A program made the translations under genes and the position numbers. Below the pieces are notes generated by a model, which ran no database searches, had not been told where the DNA came from, and saw nothing but the letters and a program-made list of their open reading frames with translations. Positions 52,174 to 62,620 of a DNA stretch of 64,000 nt are shown here, one piece after another; position 1 is the stretch's first letter, and every line of letters begins with the position of its first letter. This DNA comes from Allomuricauda sp. (GTDB taxonomy: Bacteria; Bacteroidota; Bacteroidia; Flavobacteriales; Flavobacteriaceae). The DNA lies in contig RHLF01000001.1 of NCBI GenBank assembly GCA_003712125.1, positions 496,001 through 560,000 on the forward strand, given 5' to 3'.

Positions 52174-53765
52174 AGCAATTTTCCCAATTGATCAAAACAC
52201 TGGATAGCACCAATAAAACCAATGTCAAGGTCGAGGCCCTATCTACCTATTTTTTAAACGCACCCGAAAAAGATAAGGTTTGGACCATCGCCATACTATC
52301 ACATCGTAGGCCGCCTCGACCGGTAAACACGACCCTACTGCGCGAATGGGCCTCCGAATTGGCGAACATTCCACTTTGGCTCTTTGAAGAAAGCTATCAT
52401 ATTGTTGGTGATTTGGCAGAAACGATAGCCCTGGTGGTACCTTCAGATGAAAAATCAACCAAAAAATCGTTGACGCAATTTTTGAGGGAAATGATCTGGT
52501 TGAAAAAGCAGCCCGAGGAAGCTAAAAAGAAATACCTCTTCCAAAATTGGAAACAATTGGACTATTATGGGCGTTTCGTTTTTACCAAACTGATCACTGG
52601 TGGTTTTCGCATCGGGGTCAGTCAAAAGTTGATGACCAAGGCCTTGTCAAAAGCCACACAAATTGATGAAGATATTCTAGCCTATAAGCTAATGGGCAAT
52701 TGGAATCCGGACACCATTTCATTTCAAGACCTGGTATTGCAAGAGCGGGAAAGTGATTTTCTTTCCAAACCCTATCCTTTTTATCTGGCCTATGCCCTTG
52801 AGCAAGACCTTGATGAATTGGGCGATGTCAAAAACTGGTCGGTAGAACACAAATGGGACGGAATTCGGGCCCAGGTAATCTGCCGTAATGATGAACTCTT
52901 CGTATGGAGTAGAGGCGAAGAATTGGTCACCGACAAATATCCCGAGTTCCAACAATTCATAGGAACTATTCCCAACGGAACGGTTTTAGATGGTGAACTT
53001 TTGGCCTATCCAAACAACCAAATTGGCACTTTTAATGACCTTCAAACACGAATTGGTCGCAAAACCGTCTCAAAAGCACTATTGGAAAAAACACCTGTTG
53101 TTTTAAAAGCTTATGATCTATTGGAGTGGGAAGGACAGGATATTCGAAGCAGACCGTTTTTAGAACGCAGGCAACTCCTTGAAAAGTTCTACGCACAAAT
53201 ACCTGACATTCCCCTACTGCTCTCTGAACGCATGCAATTCGAAACATGGGAAGAGGTGGCCAAGGAACGTGAATTATCACGCGAAAAACACAGTGAGGGA
53301 CTCATGCTCAAAAAACTGGATTCTCCCTATCAAGTAGGCAGAAAAAAAGGCGATTGGTGGAAGTGGAAGGTAGACCCCCTAACGATAGATGCCGTACTCA
53401 CCTATGCCATGCGGGGCCATGGGCGTCGAAGTAATCTTTTTACAGATTACACCTTTGCCCTGTGGGGAACGAATGACAAAGGCGAGCAACAATTGGTCAC
53501 CTTCGCGAAGGCTTATTCTGGTCTGACAGATAAAGAATTTCGTGAAGTAGACAGTTGGATAAAAAAGAATACCTTGGAGCGCTTCGGACCTGTGAGAAGC
53601 GTCACTCCCTATCACGTATTCGAAATTGCTTTTGAGGGTATTGCCTTGTCAAAAAGACACAAAAGTGGTGTTGCTACACGCTTTCCCCGAATATTGCGCT
53701 GGCGTAAGGATAAAAAAATAGAGGAGGCCAATACCTTGGAAGATTTGAAGGCATTAATTGTATAA
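52170..53765 (+). CDS. ATP-dependent DNA ligase (repair cassette)
   Basis: 531 residues. N-terminal DNA-binding domain (1-200), nucleotidyltransferase domain with adenylated Lys228 in EHKWDGIRAQV, motif III LDGELLAYPNNQIGTFNDLQ, motif IV SEGLMLKKLDSPYQVG, motif V WWKWKVDPLTIDAVL, and an OB fold. Separate from the housekeeping NAD-dependent LigA. Starts 4 bp inside the exonuclease gene and is followed after 5 bp by the helicase. Confidence 0.94.
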   Translation: MKQFSQLIKTLDSTNKTNVKVEALSTYFLNAPEKDKVWTIAILSHRRPPRPVNTTLLREWASELANIPLWLFEESYHIVGDLAETIALVVPSDEKSTKKSLTQFLREMIWLKKQPEEAKKKYLFQNWKQLDYYGRFVFTKLITGGFRIGVSQKLMTKALSKATQIDEDILAYKLMGNWNPDTISFQDLVLQERESDFLSKPYPFYLAYALEQDLDELGDVKNWSVEHKWDGIRAQVICRNDELFVWSRGEELVTDKYPEFQQFIGTIPNGTVLDGELLAYPNNQIGTFNDLQTRIGRKTVSKALLEKTPVVLKAYDLLEWEGQDIRSRPFLERRQLLEKFYAQIPDIPLLLSERMQFETWEEVAKERELSREKHSEGLMLKKLDSPYQVGRKKGDWWKWKVDPLTIDAVLTYAMRGHGRRSNLFTDYTFALWGTNDKGEQQLVTFAKAYSGLTDKEFREVDSWIKKNTLERFGPVRSVTPYHVFEIAFEGIALSKRHKSGVATRFPRILRWRKDKKIEEANTLEDLKALIV

Positions 53766-53770
53766 TACTC

Positions 53771-56233
53771 GTGGATCGTAACGAACTTTTTGAAATAGCG
53801 AATTCTTGGTTCCTTGAACAAGACTGGACCCCGCATGCCTTTCAAAAGGAAACCTGGAATGCATTTTTGGGTGGCAAGCACGGTTTGCTCAATGCGCCTA
53901 CCGGCAGTGGCAAAACCTATGCCCTATGGTTTCCTATTGTTCTCCATTATATTCGAACCCATCCCGAATACAAATCCAGGCACACAAAAGGGCTCAAAGC
54001 AATCTGGATAACGCCACTTCGAGCGCTATCTCAAGAAATCAAACAATCTGCAGAACGAATCGTAGCTGATTTGGAACTTCCGATGACTGTCGGAATACGT
54101 ACCGGTGATACCTCTGCCAAAGAGCGTTCCAGACAAAAAAACACGATGCCGGACCTGCTGATAACCACCCCAGAAAGCCTTCAGCTCTTGCTCTCATCAA
54201 AGGGATATGACAAGATCTTCAAAAACTGTTCGGCCATTGTGGTAGATGAATGGCACGAACTTTTGGGCACCAAAAGAGGGGTGCAAATGGAACTTGCTCT
54301 CTCGCGTTTGAAAACCGTTTGCCCAAACTTGTGCATATGGGGTATTTCAGCCACCATAGGAAACTTAGAGCAAGCCCGACAGGTATTGCTGGGACCAACA
54401 TCAAAAGCCTATCAAGATTCGGTGTTGGTCAAGGCCAAATTGAACAAAAAAATAACGGTCAAAAGTGTGATCCCCAAGGAGATGGAGACATTCCCATGGC
54501 GGGGACACCTTGGCCTGCGGTTGTTGCATGAAGTTGTGCCCATAATCAACAATAGCAAAACCACCTTGCTGTTCACCAATACCCGTGGCCAATGTGAAAT
54601 TTGGTTTCAAAAGATACTGGAAAAACACCCTGAATATGCAGGTATTATGGCCATGCACCACGGCAGTGTGGCCAAAGAAACCCGATTATGGGTCGAACAG
54701 GCAATTCGCAATGAAACCCTAAGCGCGGTCGTCTGCACTTCAAGTCTTGATTTGGGTGTAGATTTCGCCCCAGTAGAAACCGTTGTACAGATTGGGGGAC
54801 CAAAAGGCGTGGCTCGATTTCTACAACGTGCCGGGCGTAGTGGTCACCAACCCGGTAAAGAAAGTGTCATCCACTTTTTACCCACCCATGCCATGGAGCT
54901 CATCGAAGCTTCTGCCATGCAAAAGGCAGTTCGCAATGCCGAGGTTGAAGACCGTATTCCCTATCTGAACAGTTTTGATGTCTTGCTCCAATACCTTACA
55001 ACATTGGCAGTTTCAGACGGTTTTTATCCTGAAGAAATCTTTCCTGAAATCAAACAAACCTTTTGCTATCAAGCCCTAAGTGAAGCACAATGGCAATGGC
55101 TATTGAACTTCTTGGTCATCGGAAGCCAAAGCCTAAAAACCTATGATGAGTACAAAAAAGTAGAAGTGGAATCCGATGGTAGGTTCAAAGTGAACAATCG
55201 GGGCATTGCGATGCGTCATCGCTTTCAAATTGGAACGATCGTGGGTGATGCTTCAATTGCAGTGCGCTATCAAAAAGGAGGGTATATCGGCTCAATAGAA
55301 GAGTACTTTATTTCAAAACTGACCCCTGGAGATGTGTTCACCTTTGCCGGTAGAAATTTGGAGTTCATTCGTGTCAAAGGGATGCAGGCACATGTTCGCA
55401 ATTCGACTAAAAGAACAAACAAAGTGCCCAGTTGGATGGGTGGACGCCTTAGTTTCTCGGCCCAAATGTCAGAATTGTTGCGCCAAGAATTATATACCGC
55501 CGAATTGGAGCCCTCGAAACAATCTGAAGAAATCAAGGCATTGGCACCTATGTTTGCCAAACAACGCGAAGAAAGTATTGTTCCGAAACCCAACGAATTT
55601 TTGATTGAGACGTTCAAAACAAGGGATGGTTATCACCATATTTTTTATCCTTTCGAGGGTCGCGGAGTGCATGAAGCGATGAGCAGTCTACTCTCTTACC
55701 GTATTAGCCTGCTTACTCCCATTACCTGTTCACTGGCCTATAACGATTACGGGTTTGAATTGCTTTCAGACAAGCCTATCGATATTCAAAACGTATTGGA
55801 CAATAACCTCTTCACAACAGCCTATATGCTATCCGATCTACAAAAAAGTTTGAATAGCAATGAAATGGCCAGGCGAAAGTTTCGTGATATTGCGGTCATA
55901 AGTGGAATGGTATTTACCGGCTATCCCGACAAGGGAATTAAGATGAAGCATTTACAGAGCAGCTCACAACTGTTGTTCGATGTTTTTAAAGATTTTGAGC
56001 CTGATAATTTGCTGTACCAACAAGCCTATACCGAAACCTTTGAACATCAGTTGGAGGAGGGGCGACTTCGAATGGCCCTCGAGCGTATTGCCGAGCAACA
56101 TATCCAATGGAAGCAGTGTGAAAAACCCACACCCTTCTCTTTCCCTATCATTACCGATAGGCTTCGTGAAAAATTATCGAATGAAAAATTGGCGGATCGT
56201 ATCAAACGGATGACCAAAATATTGACGAAATAA
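53771..56233 (+). CDS. Ligase-associated Lhr-family DEXH helicase
   Basis: 820-residue superfamily 2 helicase of the Lhr-core type. Walker A NAPTGSGKTYALWFP, box II DEWHELLGTKRG (DEWH in place of DEAH), motif III GISATIGNLEQ, later TSSLDLGVDF and QRAGRSGHQPGKES. The C-terminal 400 residues form the Lhr winged-helix/core domains. Start is GTG at 53771 (MDRNELFEIANSW); no ATG lies between the ligase stop and this point. Probably unwinds 3'-tailed or RNA:DNA hybrid substrates as other Lhr helicases do. Confidence 0.93.
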   Translation: MDRNELFEIANSWFLEQDWTPHAFQKETWNAFLGGKHGLLNAPTGSGKTYALWFPIVLHYIRTHPEYKSRHTKGLKAIWITPLRALSQEIKQSAERIVADLELPMTVGIRTGDTSAKERSRQKNTMPDLLITTPESLQLLLSSKGYDKIFKNCSAIVVDEWHELLGTKRGVQMELALSRLKTVCPNLCIWGISATIGNLEQARQVLLGPTSKAYQDSVLVKAKLNKKITVKSVIPKEMETFPWRGHLGLRLLHEVVPIINNSKTTLLFTNTRGQCEIWFQKILEKHPEYAGIMAMHHGSVAKETRLWVEQAIRNETLSAVVCTSSLDLGVDFAPVETVVQIGGPKGVARFLQRAGRSGHQPGKESVIHFLPTHAMELIEASAMQKAVRNAEVEDRIPYLNSFDVLLQYLTTLAVSDGFYPEEIFPEIKQTFCYQALSEAQWQWLLNFLVIGSQSLKTYDEYKKVEVESDGRFKVNNRGIAMRHRFQIGTIVGDASIAVRYQKGGYIGSIEEYFISKLTPGDVFTFAGRNLEFIRVKGMQAHVRNSTKRTNKVPSWMGGRLSFSAQMSELLRQELYTAELEPSKQSEEIKALAPMFAKQREESIVPKPNEFLIETFKTRDGYHHIFYPFEGRGVHEAMSSLLSYRISLLTPITCSLAYNDYGFELLSDKPIDIQNVLDNNLFTTAYMLSDLQKSLNSNEMARRKFRDIAVISGMVFTGYPDKGIKMKHLQSSSQLLFDVFKDFEPDNLLYQQAYTETFEHQLEEGRLRMALERIAEQHIQWKQCEKPTPFSFPIITDRLREKLSNEKLADRIKRMTKILTK

Positions 56234-56314
56234 TAGCTGCCACTTGAAAACTAGCGGCTAAATTTTTAGCTTCCTAAGCTCAAGTATAACGCCCATAAAA
56301 TTTCAATAGAATAC

Positions 56315-56947
56315 ATGGTTCTCAACACAACCATTCAAAAACAAACCTTCACCTTTCACCCTCATGGTGGGCTGTTATGGGAAGAAAAATCCATGCTGCT
56401 CATCTCTGATGTACATTTGGGTAAAGTAAGTCATTTCAGAAAATTTGGCGCTGCCGTCCCCTCACCTGCAGCACAAAAGAACTTTATTTTGCTGGATGAG
56501 ATCGTCACTCATTTTCAGCCCTTTCAAATTTGTTTTTTGGGAGACCTGTTCCACGCTGCATTGAACAAAGAATGGCAATTGTTCGAAAATTGGGTAGCAA
56601 AAACACCTTCCGAAATCATATTGGTGGCCGGCAATCACGATATTATTGCCCCTGAAAAGTTTGAAAGTGTAGGCATTCAAATTTTTAAGGAGCTCTGTAT
56701 CGATGATTTTTTATTGACCCATCATCCAGAAGAACGTACTGGCTTTTTCAATTTTTGCGGTCATATCCACCCCGCCATACGCTTGCAGGGATTTGGTAGA
56801 CAACGCGTAAAACTTCCGTGTTTTTTCAAATCTAAACATCAAATGATTTTACCGGCCTTTGGAGAATTTACCGGCAATCACACCCTAACACCCAAAAAGG
56901 AGGACGAAATTTTTGTGATTGCTGAAGGGGAAGTCCTCAAAATTTAA
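56315..56947 (+). CDS. pdeM: Ligase-associated metallophosphoesterase
   Basis: 210-residue binuclear metallophosphoesterase: LLISDVHLGKVSHFRKFG (D-x-H), FLGDLFH, VAGNHD, LTHHPEE and FCGHIHPAI supply all metal ligands. Homologues in the same cassette of Pseudomonas were described as Mn2+-dependent DNA endonucleases. 81 bp after the helicase; probably last gene of the operon. Confidence 0.92.
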   Translation: MVLNTTIQKQTFTFHPHGGLLWEEKSMLLISDVHLGKVSHFRKFGAAVPSPAAQKNFILLDEIVTHFQPFQICFLGDLFHAALNKEWQLFENWVAKTPSEIILVAGNHDIIAPEKFESVGIQIFKELCIDDFLLTHHPEERTGFFNFCGHIHPAIRLQGFGRQRVKLPCFFKSKHQMILPAFGEFTGNHTLTPKKEDEIFVIAEGEVLKI

Positions 56948-56975
56948 AATTGCTATCTTTTCCGAAATTGAGATT

Positions 56976-57782
56976 ATGAAAAAGACACTGGCCATTTTCA
57001 ATTTACTATCGGTATGCCTCGCCATAGGCGTCAATTATAGTTCCCAAGCCTTGCGTTTGAACAACACCACTATTGGTGAAGTCAGCGCCAAATATGCGAA
57101 TCTTTTTACCCCTGCCAGTTATGCCTTTGCCATTTGGGGCATTATATTTCTTGGGTTGCTGGCCTATGGAATTTTTCAAATTAGACGCGCCTTTTTCAGC
57201 AAGAAACCAAGCGATTTTATTGAACAAACAGGCTATTGGTTCACCTTTGCCAATGTTCTCAATACGGCGTGGATTTTAGCCTTTATGTATGACTACACCG
57301 GCTTATCTGTGTTCATTATGCTGGGCATTTTGGTCGCCTTGCTCAAGGTTATCCTGAACACCAATATGGAGCGTTGGGATGCTCCAATCGAAATTATCGC
57401 ATTTGTCTGGTGGCCAATTGCCATTTATGCCGGTTGGATCGCGGTGGCCACAATCGCCAACGTTGCAGCCTATTTGGCGAAAGTTGATTGGTCGGGTGGT
57501 GTATTCAGTGAATCTACCTGGACCCTCATCATGATAGCCATTGCCACGGCAGTGAACATCGCTATGGTGGTCAAACGAAATCTGCGTGAATTTGCCCTAG
57601 TTGGCGTTTGGGCTTTATTCGCCATTTATGTAAGACACCGTTATTCGCTCGAACCAATTGCCTTTACCGCGTTGGGCGGCAGTATCGTTTTATTGGTGAC
57701 TGTTCTTATTCATGCTTTTATGAATCGAAAGACCAATCCGGTCAACAAACTTTTACAACGAATAAATTCCAATAAACCATAG
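56976..57782 (+). CDS. TspO/MBR-like membrane protein
   Basis: 268-residue membrane protein with about seven to eight helices. NYSSQALRLNNTTIGEVSAK and FTPASYAFAIWGIIFLGLLA, then TAWILAFMYDYTGLSVFIML, recall the Trp-rich sensory protein/tryptophan-rich family, but it is longer than five-helix TspO. Starts at the ATG at 56976 (MKKTLAIFNLLSVCLAIGV); a frame opening at 56919 overlaps pdeM. Ligand unknown. Confidence 0.7.
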   Translation: MKKTLAIFNLLSVCLAIGVNYSSQALRLNNTTIGEVSAKYANLFTPASYAFAIWGIIFLGLLAYGIFQIRRAFFSKKPSDFIEQTGYWFTFANVLNTAWILAFMYDYTGLSVFIMLGILVALLKVILNTNMERWDAPIEIIAFVWWPIAIYAGWIAVATIANVAAYLAKVDWSGGVFSESTWTLIMIAIATAVNIAMVVKRNLREFALVGVWALFAIYVRHRYSLEPIAFTALGGSIVLLVTVLIHAFMNRKTNPVNKLLQRINSNKP

Positions 57783-57801
57783 CATCTTTTTGCAATTTCA
57801 A

Positions 57802-57832
57802 TTGTGCCCTAAAATCCCCACGCCTATATTTG
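57802..57832 (+). promoter_or_regulatory. Promoter of mfd
   Basis: TTG (57802-57804), 20-bp spacer, TATATTTG (57825-57832). It ends 16 bp before the TTG start codon, so the leader is only about 10 nt. Confidence 0.7.
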
Positions 57833-57848
57833 CACCAAATTTTATGGA

Positions 57849-60800
57849 TTGACCAAATCGTCCATTTTACAACTATTTGAACAGTCTCCACAACTACGGA
57901 AACTGCAAGATACCATTGCCCTATCCCAAAATTCAATTCAGCTTAAAGGACTGGTGGGTTCTTCCCTATCCTTTACCATATCGAAATTATTCGAGAGGAT
58001 GGAAACTCCGTTTTTGGTTTTATTGAATGACAAAGAGGAAGCCGCCTATGTATTGAATGATTTGGAACAATTGGTGGGCGATAAGGATGTGCTTTTTTAT
58101 CCGGGCAGCTACCGCCGACCGTATCAAATTGAGGAAACTGACAACGCCAATGTACTGTTAAGGGCCGAGGTACTGAACCGCATCAATTCGAGGAAGAAAC
58201 CAGCCATTATCGTCACCTACCCCGATGCCCTCTTTGAAAAGGTGGTGACCCGTAAAGAGCTTGAAAAAAACACCCAAAAGCTTAAGATAGGCGACACCAT
58301 TTCACTTGATTTTCTAAATGAGGTGCTTTTTGAATATGAATTCAAGCGCGTTGATTTTGTGACCGAACCTGGCGAATTCTCCGTTCGTGGGGGTATAGTG
58401 GATGTATTCTCCTTTTCCCATGACGAACCCTATCGCATCGAATTTTTTGGTGATGAAGTGGATAGCATTCGAACATTTGATGTAGAAACCCAACTTTCAA
58501 ACCAGCAGGTCAAGAAAATAACCATTATTCCCAATGTCGAAAACAAGTTTCTTCAAGAAACGCGGGAAAATTTCCTACGATACATCAATTCTAAAACCCT
58601 CATTTTCGCCAAAGACTTGAATCGCGTTTATGACAGGATCGATTTGAATTTTGAAAAGGCAAAAGAAAGTTTTCTAAAGCTCAGTGAAGACATCAAACAC
58701 GCCACCCCTACCGAACTCTTTGTAAACGCCGGACTTCTCAAATCGCAGTTGGGTGATTTTACGGTACTTGAAATCGGAGGAGACACCCAGCATGATGATA
58801 CAGGTGAGCAAATGGTATTTCATACCCAACCCCAACCTTCATTTAACAAGAAGTTTGATTTGCTTATTCAAAACCTGAATGAAAACCATACGGCAGGTTT
58901 TACGAATTACATATTTTGCTCAACAGAGCAGCAGGCAAAACGATTTCACGATATTTTTGAGGACATTCCAGGAGAGGTACATTACCAAACCCTTATTTTT
59001 CCACTCTATCAAGGTTTCCTTGATAATGATTTGAAAATTGCCTGTTATACAGATCATCAAATCTTTGAGCGCTATCATAAGTTTCACCTTAAAAATGGGT
59101 ATGCCAAAAAGCAGGCCATTTCGCTTAAGGAACTCAACAAACTCGAGGTTGGTGACTATGTAACCCATATAGATCACGGAATAGGTAAGTTCGGAGGGCT
59201 CCAAAAAATAGATGTCGAGGGCAAAAAACAGGAGGCCATTAAATTGGTCTACGGTGACCGTGATATCTTATATGTCAGCATTCATTCGCTTCATAAAATC
59301 TCGAAGTACAATGGCAAGGACGGCGCCATCCCCAAGATATACAAACTAGGTTCTGCGGCCTGGAAAAAGTTAAAACAGAAGACCAAAAGCAGGGTTAAAA
59401 AGATTGCCTTCGATTTGATCAAGGTTTATGCGAAGCGACGTTTGGAAAAGGGGCATCAATATGATCCCGACAGCTATTTGCAGCATGAACTGGAGGCCTC
59501 TTTTATGTACGAGGACACCCCCGATCAGGCCAAAGCAACTGCCGATGTCAAAAAAGACATGGAAAGCGCACGCCCCATGGACCGCTTAATCTGTGGCGAT
59601 GTTGGTTTCGGAAAGACCGAGGTGGCCATTCGAGCTGCGTTCAAAGCGGTTGATAACGGCAAGCAGGTTGCCATACTGGTACCCACTACCATCTTGGCAT
59701 TTCAACACAATCGCACCTTCAAAAAACGATTGGAAGATATGCCAGTAACCGTTGACTACCTCAACCGTTTTAGAACGGCAAAAGAAAAACGCAACATCCT
59801 TGAAAAACTGGCCGATGGTAAAATCGATATCATTATAGGCACACACCAGTTGGTGAATAAAAATGTCCAGTTCAAAGATTTGGGACTTCTTGTTGTTGAT
59901 GAAGAACAAAAGTTCGGCGTGGCGGTAAAAGATAAATTGAAAAGTATCAAAGAGAATGTTGATGTACTTACCCTGACCGCAACACCCATTCCGCGAACGC
60001 TCCAATTCAGTTTAATGGCAGCTCGTGACCTATCGGTAATCAACACCCCTCCACCCAATAGGTATCCCATTGAAAGTCGGGTAATCCGTTTTCAAGAAGA
60101 TGTGATTCGAGATGCTGTCTCTTATGAAATACAACGCGGTGGACAGGTCTTTTTTATCCATAATCGCATTGAAAACATCAAGGAGGTGGCCGGTATGATC
60201 CAGCGTTTGGTCCCAGATGCCAAAATTGGTATCGGTCATGGCCAGATGGACGGAAAAAAGTTGGAGCAATTAATGCTGGCTTTTATGAATGGGGAGTTTG
60301 ATGTGTTGGTCTCTACCACCATTGTTGAAAGTGGCCTTGATGTAACCAATGCCAACACCATTTTCATTCACAATGCCAATAATTTTGGATTAAGTGATCT
60401 GCACCAAATGCGAGGCCGCGTAGGACGAAGCAACAAAAAGGCTTTCTGCTTTTTTATTACCCCTCCTTTTGAGGCCATGACACCAGATGCCCGAAAGCGC
60501 ATTGAGGCCCTGGCACAGTTTACCGAATTGGGCAGTGGTTTTAATATTGCCATGAAAGATTTGGAAATTCGGGGTGCAGGAGATTTGTTGGGTGGTGAAC
60601 AAAGTGGTTTTATCAATGAAATAGGCTTTGAGACCTACCAAAAAATATTGACCGAAGCCATAGACGAACTTAAGGAAAATGAGTTCAAGGAATTGTATGA
60701 TGAAGTGGAAGGGGATCGCGAAAAGACCTTCGTAAAAGACCTGCAGTTAGATACAGATTTTGAACTGCTCTTCCCCGATGACTATATCAACAACATTACA

Positions 60801-61220
60801 GAACGCTTAAGTCTTTATACAGAATTGAACGCGATTAAAGATGAAGAGGGACTTGCCCAATTTGAGACCAAGCTAACAGACCGATTTGGCGAATTGCCAG
60901 AACAGGCTGTCGACTTATTAAATTCAGTGCGCATCAAATGGATTGCCACCCATATTGGTTTGGAACGGGTCGTACTCAAAAAGAACAAGTTCATTGGGTA
61001 TTTTATCGCTGATCAACATTCTGACTTTTTCCAAACCGACACCTTTACCCATGTGCTCCGTTATGTACAAGCACACCCTAAACAATGCCAGCTCAAAGAG
61101 AAACAAACCCGGAACGGACTGCGGTTGTTATTGGTTTTTGAAGAAATTAGCAAGGTAGAGACAGCCTTAAAGGTGTTACAACCCCTTCTTGGAATTGATG
61201 TTGCAACACCTATTGGCTAG
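57849..61220 (+). CDS. mfd: Transcription-repair coupling factor
   Basis: Removes stalled RNA polymerase and recruits UvrA. 1123 residues: UvrB-like domain (1-300, FTEPGEFSVRGGIVDVFSF-type block VTEPGEFSVRGGIVDVF), RNAP-interacting domain with VGDYVTHIDHGIGKFGG, helicase motifs CGDVGFGKTEVAIRAA (I), VVDEEQKFGV (II), LTATPIPRTL (III), QMRGRVGRSNKKAFCFF (VI), and TRCF C-terminal domain. The start is TTG at 57849 (MTKSSILQLFEQSPQL). The nearby ATG at 57844 is followed two codons later by a stop in another frame. Ends on CTAG shared with the convergent gene. Confidence 0.95.
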   Translation: MTKSSILQLFEQSPQLRKLQDTIALSQNSIQLKGLVGSSLSFTISKLFERMETPFLVLLNDKEEAAYVLNDLEQLVGDKDVLFYPGSYRRPYQIEETDNANVLLRAEVLNRINSRKKPAIIVTYPDALFEKVVTRKELEKNTQKLKIGDTISLDFLNEVLFEYEFKRVDFVTEPGEFSVRGGIVDVFSFSHDEPYRIEFFGDEVDSIRTFDVETQLSNQQVKKITIIPNVENKFLQETRENFLRYINSKTLIFAKDLNRVYDRIDLNFEKAKESFLKLSEDIKHATPTELFVNAGLLKSQLGDFTVLEIGGDTQHDDTGEQMVFHTQPQPSFNKKFDLLIQNLNENHTAGFTNYIFCSTEQQAKRFHDIFEDIPGEVHYQTLIFPLYQGFLDNDLKIACYTDHQIFERYHKFHLKNGYAKKQAISLKELNKLEVGDYVTHIDHGIGKFGGLQKIDVEGKKQEAIKLVYGDRDILYVSIHSLHKISKYNGKDGAIPKIYKLGSAAWKKLKQKTKSRVKKIAFDLIKVYAKRRLEKGHQYDPDSYLQHELEASFMYEDTPDQAKATADVKKDMESARPMDRLICGDVGFGKTEVAIRAAFKAVDNGKQVAILVPTTILAFQHNRTFKKRLEDMPVTVDYLNRFRTAKEKRNILEKLADGKIDIIIGTHQLVNKNVQFKDLGLLVVDEEQKFGVAVKDKLKSIKENVDVLTLTATPIPRTLQFSLMAARDLSVINTPPPNRYPIESRVIRFQEDVIRDAVSYEIQRGGQVFFIHNRIENIKEVAGMIQRLVPDAKIGIGHGQMDGKKLEQLMLAFMNGEFDVLVSTTIVESGLDVTNANTIFIHNANNFGLSDLHQMRGRVGRSNKKAFCFFITPPFEAMTPDARKRIEALAQFTELGSGFNIAMKDLEIRGAGDLLGGEQSGFINEIGFETYQKILTEAIDELKENEFKELYDEVEGDREKTFVKDLQLDTDFELLFPDDYINNITERLSLYTELNAIKDEEGLAQFETKLTDRFGELPEQAVDLLNSVRIKWIATHIGLERVVLKKNKFIGYFIADQHSDFFQTDTFTHVLRYVQAHPKQCQLKEKQTRNGLRLLLVFEEISKVETALKVLQPLLGIDVATPIG

Positions 61221-62431
61221 GGCGTATTTTGCAAGGTTTTATTCACGGCTTGAAAAATGGGAATCAACTGTTTTTCGATAGATTCACCGGTAAGCGAAGT
61301 ATTTAGCATTACGATATGCCCCAAGCCTGTCTTGGGGTTGAAAAACATAAACGTACTTATGCCTGGATCACCTCCTGTATGACCAATCAATCCTATGGGA
61401 GAGAAGCCCATAAAGATTCCTGAATTAAATTCATCATCATAACTGTTTGGGTCCTTGGGTACTTTTTTGGCGGGCAACTGTTCGCTAAACAATTCTTTAT
61501 ACGATGGTTTTAATAGCAAGGTCCCTTCGCCAAAATATCCTTTCATCAATTCTGAGAGGTATACCGAAAAATCGTGCAAATCGGTCAATAGTCCCCCGTC
61601 AGGATAGGTCACTAAAGCGTAGTTTGGTATCCTAGCACCCTCCTGTACATACAGCTTCGAATGTTTCGTGGCATCAATAGTATCAAACGACCATCCTGAG
61701 GCGTTCATTTGCAGAGGCTCCAGAATATATGTGGTAGTAAACTCATCATAGGGTATTCCTGTGGCTTTTTCAAGCACATGGGCTGCTAAGGTGGCTCCCA
61801 CATTACTGTATTCGTATTTGGCTCCGGGGATTTTTCTCAAGAAATTTTTCCGCTTATACCAAATTCCATTGGCAGACAAAAAATTCTTGAGATAGTCTGC
61901 CATAGTAACCTTGGTGTCTATTGTTTGGAGCTCTTCACCAATATCTTGAACAATTTCCAATTTCAAGTCTTCTTCATTGAGCACATAATATGCCTTCTTG
62001 TCATATAAATCCGTATCTAAAATTGTTCCCGTATGGGTAGCCAAATGACGAACCAAAATCGGTTTTTCAGGGTGGTAGGGATTTATGACCTTAAAATCAA
62101 GATGTTTGTTTATTGGGTCATCCAATTTTAGTTTCCCCATTTCTTGGGCCTTCATCAAGGCGATTCCTATCAGAGTTTTGGATACCGAACCAATGTTTTG
62201 AACGGTCTGTTCGGAGTATGGAATTTTGTTTTGCACATCGGCATATCCATACCCTTTCGAAAACAAAATACTGTCCTTTGATACCACCGCGACACCAAAT
62301 CCTTTTAACAGACCAATTTCACCAATGGCTTCGAGTTTATTATCCAACTCAGAAAATGTCTGACCTTGCGCATTTAGGCCGACAATTGAAAAAACTATGG
62401 AAATTAAAGCAAGTTTTCTAAAGAACATCAC
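61217..62431 (-). CDS. Serine hydrolase of the class C beta-lactamase/DD-peptidase fold
   Basis: 404 residues with an N-terminal signal peptide ending near AQG (MMFFRKLALISIVFSIVGLN). Active-site SxxK is Ser82-Val-Ser-Lys85 in IGSVSKTLIGIAL; the YxN motif is in KYEYSNVGATLAAHV; the third motif is likely HTGGDPGIS. It belongs to the broad beta-lactamase/esterase group; the substrate cannot be named. Mfd and this gene end on the same CTAG, each reading TAG. Confidence 0.9.
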   Translation of the reverse strand: MMFFRKLALISIVFSIVGLNAQGQTFSELDNKLEAIGEIGLLKGFGVAVVSKDSILFSKGYGYADVQNKIPYSEQTVQNIGSVSKTLIGIALMKAQEMGKLKLDDPINKHLDFKVINPYHPEKPILVRHLATHTGTILDTDLYDKKAYYVLNEEDLKLEIVQDIGEELQTIDTKVTMADYLKNFLSANGIWYKRKNFLRKIPGAKYEYSNVGATLAAHVLEKATGIPYDEFTTTYILEPLQMNASGWSFDTIDATKHSKLYVQEGARIPNYALVTYPDGGLLTDLHDFSVYLSELMKGYFGEGTLLLKPSYKELFSEQLPAKKVPKDPNSYDDEFNSGIFMGFSPIGLIGHTGGDPGISTFMFFNPKTGLGHIVMLNTSLTGESIEKQLIPIFQAVNKTLQNTP

Positions 62432-62620
62432 GTCATGTTTTTGGGTTGGGCTGTTATGTCATAATAGACATTAAAGTCTCTTTTTTGTTACAATATGTGA
62501 AGAACGGAAAAATACTCCAATAGACTTCTCCATATATTATTGGATAATCCGCAAATTCAAAAATGGTATCTTTAATCTTGTTCGAAACACAACTCAACCA
62601 AAAAGAACCCTACCATTATA

